NCBI GenBank assembly: GCA_017654935.2
Contig: CM065690.1
Location: 4,400,430 to 4,464,429 of the forward strand
Source: Phymorhynchus buccinoides
Taxonomy: Eukaryota > Mollusca > Gastropoda > Neogastropoda > Raphitomidae
Length of the DNA stretch: 64,000 nucleotides
Direction of reading: 5' to 3'
The number at the start of each line of letters is the position of its first letter. Position 1 is the first letter of the stretch. Positions 42,745-55,530 of the stretch are shown here, in pieces. Below the pieces are notes generated by a model. It was not told the origin of the DNA. It was given only the letters and a program-made list of their open reading frames with translations, and ran no database searches. A program made the translations under genes and the position numbers.

Positions 42745-43440
42745 ATTAGGTTTGATTTTGTCACATATGTGTTTCTTTCTAAATGTGTGCACGTTAAAGA
42801 TGAGTATGTAGAATAGGATTTGGTGTTTTTTGTCATGTGTATGTGTTTATGCTTTGATTTGTGCATGCTAAATATGAGTATTTACAGTGGTTTTAGGCTG
42901 GATTTTGTCATGTGTATTTGTTTAAATTTAAATTGTGCATGTTAAAGACGAGTATGTAAAGTAGGTTTAGGCTTAATTTCGTTATTGTATGTGCTTAGTT
43001 TTTAATATGTGCATACACATTATAAAAACATGAATAGGTTTGCTTTTGTCACGTGTGTGTATTTACTTCTTAATTTGTGCGTGTTAAGTATGAATAATGT
43101 AATATAGGAATATGTTTGATTTTGTCATGTGTACACATATTTACATTTAAAATTGTGCATGTTAATTAAGATGAGTAGGTAAAGTAGAGCTAGGTTTGAT
43201 TTTATTACGTGCATGATTGTCCGTTCAAATAAGTACATTTTTAAGATGAGTATGTAAAGTATGATTAGGATTGGTTTTGTCATGTGTTTGTGCACTTCTA
43301 AATTTGTGCATGTTAAAGATGAGTATGAAAAGTAGGATTATTTGGGGGTTTTCTCCGTGTGTATGTGCTTAGGCCTACTCTTAACTTATGCACGTTCAAA
43401 ATGAGTATAGTTAATAATATTAGGTTTGATTTTGTTATTG
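42745..43440. repeat. Degenerate ~75-95-bp tandem repeat upstream of NOLC1
   Basis: About eight to nine units with GATTTTGTCATGTGT, TTGTGCATGTTAAAGA and GAGTATGTAAAGTAG in order, diverged from one another. Confidence 0.7.
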
Positions 43441-43605
43441 TTGTGCTACTATATAGGGTTGTATTTTGCATTCTTATATTGCTTTGTCTGTGCTCATTTT
43501 CATTTTCCATTTCTACTTTTATATTTGTAACTTTTTTTCCAGAGGGCTGGATGTAAAAAAAGCATGTTATTGCTTATTCTATTACCCTCTATAAATAAAA
43601 TTATT

Positions 43606-43772
<167 letters not shown>

Positions 43773-43879
43773 CCCGGGATGATGGGTGGGTGGGTCGTGG
43801 CCACTCCGCGGCTCAACAGCCAAATAATCCACAATGCGGCAGCTCAAACAGCTATGAAAGAAGAGAAGAAACTTAGGTT

Positions 43880-44760
43880 TTACGTCCTTCCTTTTCCTTC
43901 CTTTAGTCCCTTGACCGCTGTGGTCATTTGCGGGGGGAATGATGGCGGGCAGCAGCAGCAGTTCTGCCTCTGGTGGGCGGCCGGGATCAGGTCATTCATG
44001 TTCATGTTGGTCCATTCTTTGAGTTGTCGACCCAGTTCTTCTTTTGTCGGCCGCGACGGCGGCCCCCTACCACGGTTCCCTGGAGAATGGTCTTCGACAA
44101 GGATTCGTGACGGTTGACATGGCCAAACCAGATGACCTTGCGACGTCAGTTTAACTGTCGTCAAAAATTCTTGTGGCCCAACCAGCTCTGCGATCTTGTT
44201 GCGGACATATTCATTTGTCTTGCGTTCTAGGTATGTAATGCCCAGCAGTTGGCAGGCATTTTGTTTCAAAAGCTTGAATTTTTCTCTCGGAGTCAGCCAG
44301 CAGAGTCCATGTTTCACACCGTAGAGAAAGATGGTGATTACGAGTGACTGGTAGAGTCTGTACTTTGTAGTGAAGCTGATGTGTCTTTTCCAAGTTCTGC
44401 TCAGTCTAGCCATAGCTGCTGTAGCTTGCGTAATCCGCTGATGGATCTCTGCGGTGCAGCTGCCATCTTTGGACAGAAGTGCTCCCAAGTACTTGAAGTT
44501 TCTTCACCTCTTCCAGCTTTTGACCGTTCATAGTGATATCAGCGTCACACTGTCAGTGACTTTGCTTTTCTCATGGCTGACTTCCATTCCGTATGACCCA
44601 GCGCTGTTCACAAGATTGTCCGTGAGCTCTTGGAGTTCACTCGGCTGCAAAACAGCACATACAGGACGAGCCATCAACCAACCATCATTGAATGGAAATC
44701 TGCTTAACGTCCTCCGGCCTCAGTGCCAGAACAGACACACTAGGGGACATATGATGTAAA
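43880..44760 (-). pseudogene. Broken LINE endonuclease/RT ORF2 fragment
   Basis: A 202-codon minus ORF (43880-44488) reads LLSKDGSCTAEIHQRI, MARLSRTWK, TKYRLYQSLV, LLGITYLERKTNEYVRNKI. These are the post-RT thumb and connection motifs of mollusc LINEs. Upstream frames up to about 44,760 carry GSYGMEVSHEKSK-like and MNGQKLEEVKK-like pieces across frameshifts. The palm YADD motif is not intact. A noisy inverted copy is at 50,700-51,440. Confidence 0.75.
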
Positions 44761-45068
44761 GATGGTGGGAACGATCCTGGTGGCAATGCCCGGAGGCAGT
44801 GCAACACCAGGAAAGTCCCGATTTGTTTTAACAATACAGATACATACATGTATAATTGCCATAAAATAAAAAATTAAAATAAAAAGCTGAACGTACCATC
44901 ATTTTTGCACAAAGAGCTAGTAGTGCAAAATATGCTTAAAAGACGTAGGTATGTGAACCTGTCGTCTCCGACTATAACTGCCAGATTATTTAGCTAAGCT
45001 ATTCGGGGACGGAGAAGTGGAGATGCCTTGCCCAGGGTACACCCACACACTTGGTCAAAATGTTTTCT

Positions 45069-45310
45069 TTAAAGACACATTGACGCACCATGATTAATAA
45101 TTAAGGCCCTTGGTGTTTTTTTCTGGGTAGCTGTGACCCATATACAAATGTCCCCAACTTCAAATTGAGGAACTTCTTTCAATTTTTTTATAAATTTGAG
45201 GACATTTGTATGGGAGTCAGACCTGGTGAAAACAAGATTTCTTACCAGCTATAAGAGGGAAAACGCGCAATGAAACCCGTGATTTTGACACGTGATTTGG
45301 TGGGTCTTTA
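45069..45310. mobile_element. MITE, same family as 34185-34426
   Basis: TTAAAGACACATTGACGCAC ... CACGTGATTTGGTGGGTCTT with the ACAAATGTCCCCAA pair inside. Confidence 0.65.
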
Positions 45311-45504
45311 TGGGACGATTAGTCTTAATGATGATGATGATAATCATGAGAAGTATTTATATATAGCGCCCATCCTACTAAATAGGCTACAGGACGCTTT
45401 ACGCTCAACAATAATTAAAAACAAAAAAACAATAGTAAACTAACATCAGTGAAACTGAAATCTATTAACAATAGCAGCAAATGCGATAAAAATCAATGAC
45501 AACA

Positions 45505-45601
<97 letters not shown>

Positions 45602-45603
45602 AC
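45505..45603. repeat. (CTA)n microsatellite
   Basis: About 33 uninterrupted triplets in the left arm; the right arm has a broken version at 49,810-49,895. Confidence 0.95.
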
Positions 45604-45689
45604 TAACAAATGCAAGCATGAAATGAAATTATACATTCATATGAACTTTGTATAACACATGAATCCTTTTGATACACACGTACAACACA

Positions 45690-45693
45690 CAAA

Positions 45694-45741
<48 letters not shown>

Positions 45742-45846
45742 CACGCGCACACACGCACACACACACACAGACAAATACACACACGCGCGCGCGCACACAC
45801 AAATACTATATAGTACATGAACACATCACACACATGCGCGCGCACG

Positions 45847-45884
<38 letters not shown>

Positions 45885-45956
45885 CACACACGCACACGCA
45901 CACACACACACGCATGCACACGCTCGCTCACACACACACACACACTTACTCACGCA
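45690..45956. repeat. (CA)n compound microsatellite
   Basis: CA runs interrupted by GCGCGC and TATATAGTACATG. Right-arm partner at 49,440-49,715. Confidence 0.9.
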
Positions 45957-46039
45957 CAGCTCAAAACCTGAGTCAGTGCGAATGGTACTAATTTATATTT
46001 GGTACTTTGATATTTCATAGGCATGCATGCACGCTCGCT

Positions 46040-46205
46040 CACACATCGTTAAAATTAAATGATTGTCTCATCAGGAAGACTCCACGTTCGGACTATGACA
46101 AGGCCTAGTGCAGAGCGAGAGGGGAAATTGAAACCCTGTACCCAAGTTCGATCTCGGGTTTATCGTGCACGAGGCGAACGCGTTACCTCTGTGCCACTTT
46201 ACACC
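46040..46205 (-). mobile_element. SINE family 1, 3'-truncated copy (left arm)
   Basis: Minus strand shows AGTGGCACAGAGGTAACGCG, GAGATCGAACTTGGGT and GTGGAGTCTTCCTGATGAGA. It breaks off near 46,040. The right arm copy continues further, so the left arm has lost about 0.4 kb here. Confidence 0.7.
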
Positions 46206-46726
46206 ATAATGGATGTAGGAATGAAGCAAATTTCAGTCTCATTTTGCCCATGAGACGAGCGTTAATGTCTAGCATTCGTCTCATGGGCAAATTTGACTGA
46301 AATTTTCTTTATTTCATGAGATAATTGGGGTGGGCTTCTTACCCGCCCATGCGCTTTTTACCCCGTCTTCCCCTATGCCAGTCAGTGTCGTATCCGACTA
46401 TGATGCGGCGGCTATCATGATGAAGAAGACTACCCGTAGGCTAGTATTTGTTTACAGTAAAGATGCAGTACCCAGGGTGCATCCCTACTCTCTCAACCAA
46501 TGAGATTTGAGGACAGCTGGCACGGTTGGGGAAGGTCCCCAAAGGCTATCTAATTCTTTCAGCCGCGCAGCCGCGTCAAAAGCCTCTGCAAACGCAGACC
46601 GGACACACAAAAACAGCACCCCTGATAAGGGACGCAACCCAAGCCAACTCGCCAGAGACTAATAGTTGCGTCCCCTGTCTTACACAAAAAAGAATTACAA
46701 TCAAGTAACTTGAAAGAACACAAGAA

Positions 46727-47150
<424 letters not shown>

Positions 47151-47466
47151 CGTGCTGCAGCATACAAAGTCAGAATTGAATGTGTGCATGCGAGCATGGC
47201 GGTTCGTGCGCGTGCGCACACCATACTGTGACGTGCATGTGCGTGTGCGCGCACGCATGCACCCATGTGTGCGGTGTGTGTGTGTGTGTGTGTGTATGCA
47301 CGTGCGTGCGCGCGTGTGCATAAGCTTTCAACTGTTTGTCAGCGCTCTTTTGTTGTTTCAGGACCATCCTCCTGGAACAAACTTCACCCCCCGTGGGGAT
47401 ACCGGGGGGTCTTTTGTATAAATAGTTCCCCCCAACTTCTGGACGTTCTGTGCTTGTAACTTCCGC

Positions 47467-47484
47467 TAAAATTAGTAGGAGGAG
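47467..47484. other. Palindrome centre, 18-bp loop
   Basis: TAAAATTAGTAGGAGGAG between ...AACTTCCGC and GCGGAAGTT.... The adjacent sequence is itself a dispersed repeat, seen in part at 30,745-30,790 and, noisily, at 12,040-12,120. Confidence 0.95.
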
Positions 47485-47804
47485 GCGGAAGTTACAAGCA
47501 CAGAACGTCCAGAAGGTGGGGGGAACTATTTATACAAAAGACCCCCCGGTATCCCCACGGGGGGTGAAGTTTGTTCCAGGAGGATGGTCCTGAAACAACA
47601 AAAGAGCGCTGACAAACAGTTGAAAGCTTATGCACACGCGCGCACGCACGTGCATACACACACACACACACACACACCGCACACATGGGTGCATGCGTGC
47701 GCGCACACGCACATGCACGTCACAGTATGGTGTGCGCACGCGCACGAACCGCCATGCTCGCATGCACACATTCAATTCTGACTTTGTATGCTGCAGCACG
47801 CGCA

Positions 47805-48229
<425 letters not shown>

Positions 48230-48747
48230 TCTTGTGTTCTTTCAAGTTACTTGATTGTAATTCTTTTTTGTGTAAGACAGGGGACGCAACTATTAGTCTC
48301 TGGCGAGTTGGCTTGGGTTGCGTCCCTTATCAGGGGTGCTGTTTTTGTGTGTCCGGTCTGCGTTTGCAGAGGCTTTTGACGCGGCTGCGCGGCTGAAAGA
48401 ATTAGATAGCCTTTGGGGACCTTCCCCAACCGTGCCAGCTGTCCTCAAATCTCATTGGTTGAGAGAGTAGGGATGCACCCTGGGTACTGCATCTTTACTG
48501 TAAACAAATACTAGCCTACGGGTAGTCTTCTTCATCATGATAGCCGCCGCATCATAGTCGGATACGACACTGACTGGCATAGGGGAAGACGGGGTAAAAA
48601 GCGCATGGGCGGGTAAGAAGCCCACCCCAATTATCTCATGAAATAAAGAAAATTTCAGTCAAATTTGCCCATGAGACGAATGCTAGACATTAACGCTCGT
48701 CTCATGGGCAAAATGAGACTGAAATTTGCTTCATTCCTACATCCATT

Positions 48748-48910
48748 ATGGTGTAAAGTGGCACAGAGGTAACGCGTTCGCCTCGTGCACGATAAACCCG
48801 AGATCGAACTTGGGTACAGGGTTTCAATTTCCCCTCTCGCTCTGCACTAGGCCTTGTCATAGTCCGAACGTGGAGTCTTCCTGATGAGACAATCATTTAA
48901 TTTTAACGAT
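48748..48910 (+). mobile_element. SINE family 1 copy (right arm)
   Basis: Identical to 46205-46040 in inverted orientation until 48,908, where the arms stop matching closely. SINE-like tail segments (ATCGCATGCCAAAA, GGAGCAACCCGAA) follow at 49,180-49,345, duplicated. Confidence 0.7.
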
Positions 48911-49013
48911 TACACGCAACGCACGCACGCACTACGCACACACACACAACACACACCACACACAACCACACACATACACACATACACGCATGCACCACAA
49001 CACACACGCACAC

Positions 49014-49075
<62 letters not shown>

Positions 49076-49676
49076 ACATCTCGCACACACACACTTTCCT
49101 TCCCTCATCGCCATACGGAAATCACATGCAAATAATAATTAAACAAACAAAGGTCTCTGGTTTCGCCGCCGCTCTCCAGTGGAGCAACCCGAATTTCAGA
49201 GAGAACTCCTCTGTGAGATATAACATACCAAATACCAATATTAATCATACAAAATCGCATGCCAAAAAAAAAAAAAAAGAAGAAGGTTGGCCGTGTCTCT
49301 GGTTGCGACTGCTCTCCAGGTGGGAGCAACCCGAAATTTCACAGAGATGCTCTGTGGACTATGAAATATCAAAGTACCAAATATAATTAGTAACCATTCG
49401 CACTGACATCAGGTTTTGAGCTGTACTTCGTGAGTAATTGGTACTTCCCACAATGTGTGTATGTGGTGGAGCGCCGTGCATGCAATGCGTATGTTTGTGT
49501 GTTGGTGTCGTGGTTGCTGTGCGCGTGTGTGTGGCGTGTGCGTGGTGTGTGTGTTGTGGTGTGTGTGTATGCGGCCGGCGCGCATGTGTGTGATTGTTCA
49601 TGTACTATAAGTTATTTGTGTGTGCGCGCGCGTTTGTGTATTTTTGTCTGTGTGTGTGTGTGCGTTTGTGCTCGTG

Positions 49677-49719
<43 letters not shown>

Positions 49720-50699
49720 GTCTTTGTTTTGTTGTACGTTGTGTTCAAAAGGATTTCATGTGTTATACAGTTCATATGAATGTATAATTTCAATTTCATC
49801 TTGCATTGTTAGTAGTATATGTAGTAACGTAGTAGTAGTAGTATTAGTAGTAGTATTAGTATAGTAGTAGTAGTAGTAGTAGTAGTAGTTAGTAGTATAG
49901 TTAAGTTGTTGTCATTGACTTTTTTCGCATTTGCTGCTAGTGTTACTAGATTTCAGTTTTCACTGATGTTAGTTTACTATTGTTTTTTGTTTTTAATTAT
50001 TGGGTTGAGCGTAAAGCGTCTGTACCTATTTAGTAGTTGGCGCTATATATAAATACTTCTCATGATTATCATCATCATCCATTAAACTAATCGTCCCATA
50101 AAGACCCATGCCAAATCACGTGTCAAAATCACGGTTTGCATTGCGCGTTTCCCTCTTATAGCTGGTAAGTAAATCTTGTTTTCACCAGGTCTGACTCCCA
50201 TACAAATGTCCTCAAATTTATAAAAAAAGTTGAAAGACGTTCCTCATTTGAAGTTGGGGACCATTTGTAATCTGGGTCCAGCTACCCATAAAAAACACCA
50301 GGTCCATTAATTATTAATCATGGTGCGTCAATGTGTCTTTAAAGGAAAACAATTTTGAACCAAGTTGTGTGGGTGTAACCTGGGCAAGGCATCTCCACTT
50401 CTCGCGTCCCCGATACTTGCTAAATAATCTGGCGTCGTTTATAGCGAGACGACAGGTTCACATCACTACGTCTTTTAAGCATATTTTGCACTACTAGCTC
50501 TTTGTGCAAAAATGATGGTTTACTTCAGCTTTTATTTTAATTTTTTATTTTATGGCAATTATAATACATGTATGTATCTGTATTGTTAAAACAATCGGTA
50601 CTTTCCTGTGGTTGCCTGCCTCCCGGGCATTGCACCAGTATCTTCCCACCATCTTTACATCATATGTTCCCCTATGTGTCTGTTCTCGGGCACTGAGGC

Positions 50700-51440
50700 C
50701 GGAGGACGTTAAGCAGATTTCCATTCAATGATGGTTGGTTGATGCTCGTCCTGTATGTGCTTAGTTTTTGCCGACCGAGTGAACTCCAAGAGCTCACTGA
50801 CATCTTTGTGAACAGCGCTGATCATACGGATGGAGGTCAGCCTGAAGAAAAGCAAAGTCACTGCAAGTGTGACGCTGATATCACTATGACGGTCAAAAGC
50901 TTGGAAAGGTGAAGGAAACTTCAGTACGTGGAGCACTTCTGTCCAAAGATGGCAGTGCACCGCAGAGATCCATCAGCGGGTTACGCAAGCTACAGCAGCT
51001 AATGGCTAGACTGAGCAGAACTTGGAAAAGACACATCAGCTTCACTCAAAGTAAAGACTCTAGCCAGTCACTCGTAATCACCATCTTTCCTCTACGGTGT
51101 GAAAACTGGACTCCTGCTTGCTGACATCCCGAGAGAAAATTCAAGCTTTTGAAACAAATGCCTGCAACTGCGGGCATTACATACCTAGACGAAGACAAAT
51201 GAATATGTCCGCAACAAGATCGCAGCGAGGCTTGTTTGGGCCACAGATTTTTGACGACGTTAAAACTGACCGTTCGCAAGGTCATCTGGTTTGGCCTGTT
51301 CAACCGTCACGAATCCTTGTCCGAAGACCATTCGCCAGGGAACCGTGGTAGGGGGCCGCCGTCGCGCCGACAAAAAAGAACTTGGGTCGCAACTCAAAGA
51401 ATTGACCAACATGACATAATGACCTGATCCGGCCGCCCAC
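50700..51440 (+). pseudogene. Right-arm copy of the LINE ORF2 fragment
   Basis: Collinear inverse of 43880-44760, with pieces ALLSKDGS, MARLSRTWKRHISF and NRHESL in shifting frames. More indels than the left copy. Confidence 0.65.
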
Positions 51441-51694
51441 CAGTTAGCAGAACGCTGCTGCTGCCCGCCATCATTCCCCCCGCAAATGACCCACAGCGGT
51501 CCAGGACTAAAGGAAGGAAAAGGAAGGACGTAAAACTAAGTTTCTTCTCTCTTTCATGCTTGTTTGAGCTGCCGCATTGTGGATTATTTGGCTGTTTGAG
51601 GGGTGGAACCCGCGGAGAGTGGCACGAACCCACCCACGCCATCATCCCGGGGGGAAAGAGAGAGAGGAAAGAGAGAGAGAGAAGAGAGAGAAAT

Positions 51695-51755
<61 letters not shown>

Positions 51756-52779
51756 GTGGAAGTGGGAGTAGAACTAGAGTAGAAGAGTCAGAGATGAGAG
51801 AATTGAATTGAATTGAATGAATGTTTATTTGTATAGAGGGTAAGAATAAGAATAAACATCTTTTTTTACATCCAGCCCTCTGGAAAAAAAGTTACAATAA
51901 TAAAAGTTGAAATGTGGAAAATGAAAATGAGCACGACAAAGCACTATAAGAAGCAAATACACCCTATATAGTAGCACACAAGAACAAAATCAAACTCTAA
52001 TATTAGTTTAACTATACTCATTTTGGCAACGTGCATAAGCTATAGAAGTAGGCCCTAAGCACTACACAACGGTAGAAAAACCTCCCAAATAATCTACTTT
52101 TCATACTCATCTTTACATGCACAATTTAGAAGTAGCACAACACACATGACAAAACTCATCCTAATCATACTTACATACTCATCTAAAAAATGTACTTATT
52201 TGCAACCGGACAATCCCAAAAAAAAAAATAGTTCCCCCCCCACGTAGCTAAAATCAACCTAGCTCTAGCGTTTACCTATCTCCATCTTAATTAACATGCA
52301 CATTTTAATGTAAATATGTGTACACATGACAAAATATAACATATTTCCTATATTACGTACATTCATCTTACACACGCACAAATTGAAGAAGTAAATACAC
52401 ACACAGTGACAAAGCAAACCTATTCATGTTTTTATAATGTTATTCACATTTAAAAACTAAGCACATACAATAACGAATTAAGACCTAAACCTACTTCACT
52501 ACTTCGTTCCTTATACATGCCAATTTAAATTTAAACAAATACACATGACAAATCCAGCCTAAAACCAACTAAATACTCATATTTAGCATGGCACAATCAA
52601 AGCATAAACACATACACATGACAAAAACACCAATCCTATTCTACATACTCGCATCTTTAAACGTGGCAAAGACAACTTTAGAAAGGATAACGCATAGGTA
52701 GGATGACAAAACAAACCGTAATCCCTATCTCAGAAGAGATGGAGAGAGAGCGAACAAGAGAGAGAGAAGAGGAGAGAGC

Positions 52780-52811
<32 letters not shown>

Positions 52812-52876
52812 AGAGAGAGAGGAGGCAGAGGAAGAGAGAGTAGGAGATGAGAGAGAGAGAGAGAAGAGAGAGAGAT

Positions 52877-52912
<36 letters not shown>

Positions 52913-53015
52913 GTTTTAGGAACTAACTTTGATAAGATTCCTGTAAAAAGACTGTATTAATCCCCTTTTTCGCGCGAGCGGTGAATGTCATTTCCGCAAG
53001 CAAGTGTCAGACAAA

Positions 53016-53129
53016 ATGGCAATGCTTCAGGCGATTCCCATCTAGGGTTACCAGGCGGCTTGTCTATGGCCTATCTGCAAGAGACGTCTGCTAGATGTCC
53101 GCAGACTAATGAAGAATAGTCTTGGAAAG
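53016..53129 (+). pseudogene. Inverted, frameshifted copy of NOLC1 exon 1
   Basis: Collinear with 42449-42342 and followed by the same GTAAAATTG donor, but 114 instead of 108 bp with several small insertions. From the ATG at 53016 the frame stops after nine codons. The pattern looks like base-calling insertions rather than gradual decay. Confidence 0.7.
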
Positions 53130-53759
53130 GTAAAATTGTTTGTATATTTTGTGTTGATAACATTTTTGCTAAGTGCTGTAATTGTATGGTAAAGAGCTCG
53201 TGATTGCGCGTGCTAACACCGTACGAGCGTACACGTTGGTTGTGTGAAACCAAGTCCCCCAGCTCAGCAACAAACGTTTTCGCCTCCATGAGCCATGCAA
53301 TACTAGTGATCAATTGACATACAAAGACCTTCATACCCTCTGTAATCTTACGTTCGGGAACTTGTCGTGATTTTTTGTTGTTTTTTTCCTGATATGCCGC
53401 CATGTTTCTTCTTCCAATTGGGGCTATTTAGCCTGCCGCCAGAGCTCCCCGGTCTTCATCCAGAGACCATTAATTTTTATGCTGAACAGTGACGATTACT
53501 CTGTTAAAAAATAGGTTTTTTTTTTGACTTTGTCAAGTCCTAATTATAATTTATGTCATGATGCTTGAATTGGTAAAGAGCTGTATATACAATAATACTC
53601 AGCAGGCTATATTCCATTTATGCCCGTCAACCGCGGTCAAGAACGATAAAAAATTTGTAACAGAATCAGGCAACAAAGCAATTGCTTTTTCAGTCAAAAC
53701 AGATTATCGTTCTTGACCAGGTTTGACGGGGCCTAAATGTGATATAGCCAATACTTAAA

Positions 53760-54290
53760 TGCATGGTGGTGGTGCAGGGTCAGGAGCAGCACAGTACGCA
53801 TCCGTCATGGGGTGGGGTGTCATTCACAAGGCAGCTCCTCATCCCTCCCATGGGTACTCGGTCCGGACGGCATAGTACCGTCACAAACGCTACTTTTATT
53901 GCCACAAGACCTTACAACCTCAAGGTGTATGAACGACCTGCCCAACGCGCAAAAGATACTCTCAGAGAGTCTTCACAAGAAAAGCCGACGTCCTGGAAGT
54001 TCCGGATTGCATAAGGTACAGTCGTTTCCCCCGCCTGCTGCAACCTGCTATGCGGTGCTGGTGGGTGGGCCCCACACTCAGGGGTCATCACTTCTAACAC
54101 CCAAGCAAAAGCCCCACCTCGCCTTCCCCCCTCTCGTCCCCACGTCCCCCCTGCCTCCCCTGCAGATTTCCATCAAGCTAGGCGTTTTCCTTTTGTCCTG
54201 TCCTCTCATCTTTCTTAAATCTTTGGCCTCCTGGCCCTTTCTTGCTCCCCGGCATATGTGGATGAACCGTCCCGCAGTTGCCATGGCATG
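53760..54290 (+). pseudogene. Right-arm copy of the LINE C-terminal relic
   Basis: Inverse of 41765-41340 with many small insertions; fragments of the FFP...WN tail region are no longer readable in one frame. Confidence 0.5.
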
Positions 54291-55164
54291 ATAATCGGTG
54301 TGTGTTTTTATTGTGGGCTATGTACTTAAGTGATTATGACGGACTTGCCGAAGGCACAAGAAGAAGACCTTAACAGCGAATGAATTACCATTAAATTATT
54401 ACTAATACTAATGCGGTCAAAAATTTGAGATGCGCGTTACAGCTTTCTTTAAATGATGTGTCCTTTTTTTTATTACATGAGCTTGCTATAATAAGAAAAA
54501 GTTTGATCATGGGTAAGACCTAGTATCAAGGTTTTGTGATGAATCGGAACGCCACTGACAAACTTATTTATTTTTGTTACCAATAGCAAAACATTGGTAC
54601 CAAAATAAAGCTTATTCAGCAAGGACAGGCACAGTCTGGAAGAAACCCCAAATCATTCAAACTGTACAGATTAGACCTAAGTTTTTTGTGCAACTCACAA
54701 AGATCGCATTATCAACATGAACAATGGGCAGAAACAACATTCGGAACAGCCTTTCGATCGCTAAGCACCTCCCGCATCATTGAAGAAACCTATGAGCAGC
54801 ATTGAAAGTGTTTTTTATTTCTAGATGCAATGCCGGCATCGACCAAATTTTGGTGTACTTGTAGAAAAGTAATTAAATGTAACTAAGCATTTGTTTTCAA
54901 AAAAGCAAGTACTGAAGTAGTTACCGTTCAAAATAGTTAACTAATGAATTGGCCGTTCTTCCGCGTAAAAAAAGATCGTTCCAGAATGACCGGTAGGTGT
55001 CTGCTTCCAGAAAGAAAGAAACTCGGATGGGCACGCCAAAAATTAACTACCAATGAAAACAAGCAAAGGAAGTGACCTTTGGGCCATGGCCAAAAATCGG
55101 GGTTCGGATTCAAAACGGGGAAAAAATCGCTGCGGTTTTGACCTTTCCGGGTCGTTCTTAATAA

Positions 55165-55530
55165 TAGTGCACAGGAATGTGTGCTATGTGAATTCGTGTA
55201 AATCCACCTACCGCGGCCACACGGCCTACTCTACTTAGCAAATAGATCTGAGATCGGCTTTTAACCGTGTGCCAAGATCTTGTTGCGGTCCGCACACGGG
55301 ACTTTCATTTTCTTAAGTCCACCGCGTCGACACCACCCGAATGACTTTCCCCCAAACTGGAACGTTCCTGGTGCCTATTTCCCTTCTCCTGGGTTGAGTG
55401 AGGAAAATAGGATAAAGTGCCTTTTCCGCACTGCTATAACCATCGGAGCTGGGTTCGTACAACCTCGCACCTGACAGATTTAAACCAGCTAGCGACAGTC
55501 TAGCCAATTGAGCACAAAGCGGCTCTCAAA
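55165..55530 (-). mobile_element. SINE family 2, right-arm copy (noisy)
   Basis: Inverse of 40276-40595 with insertions; GAGCTGGGTTCGTACAACC marks the damaged B box. Confidence 0.55.
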
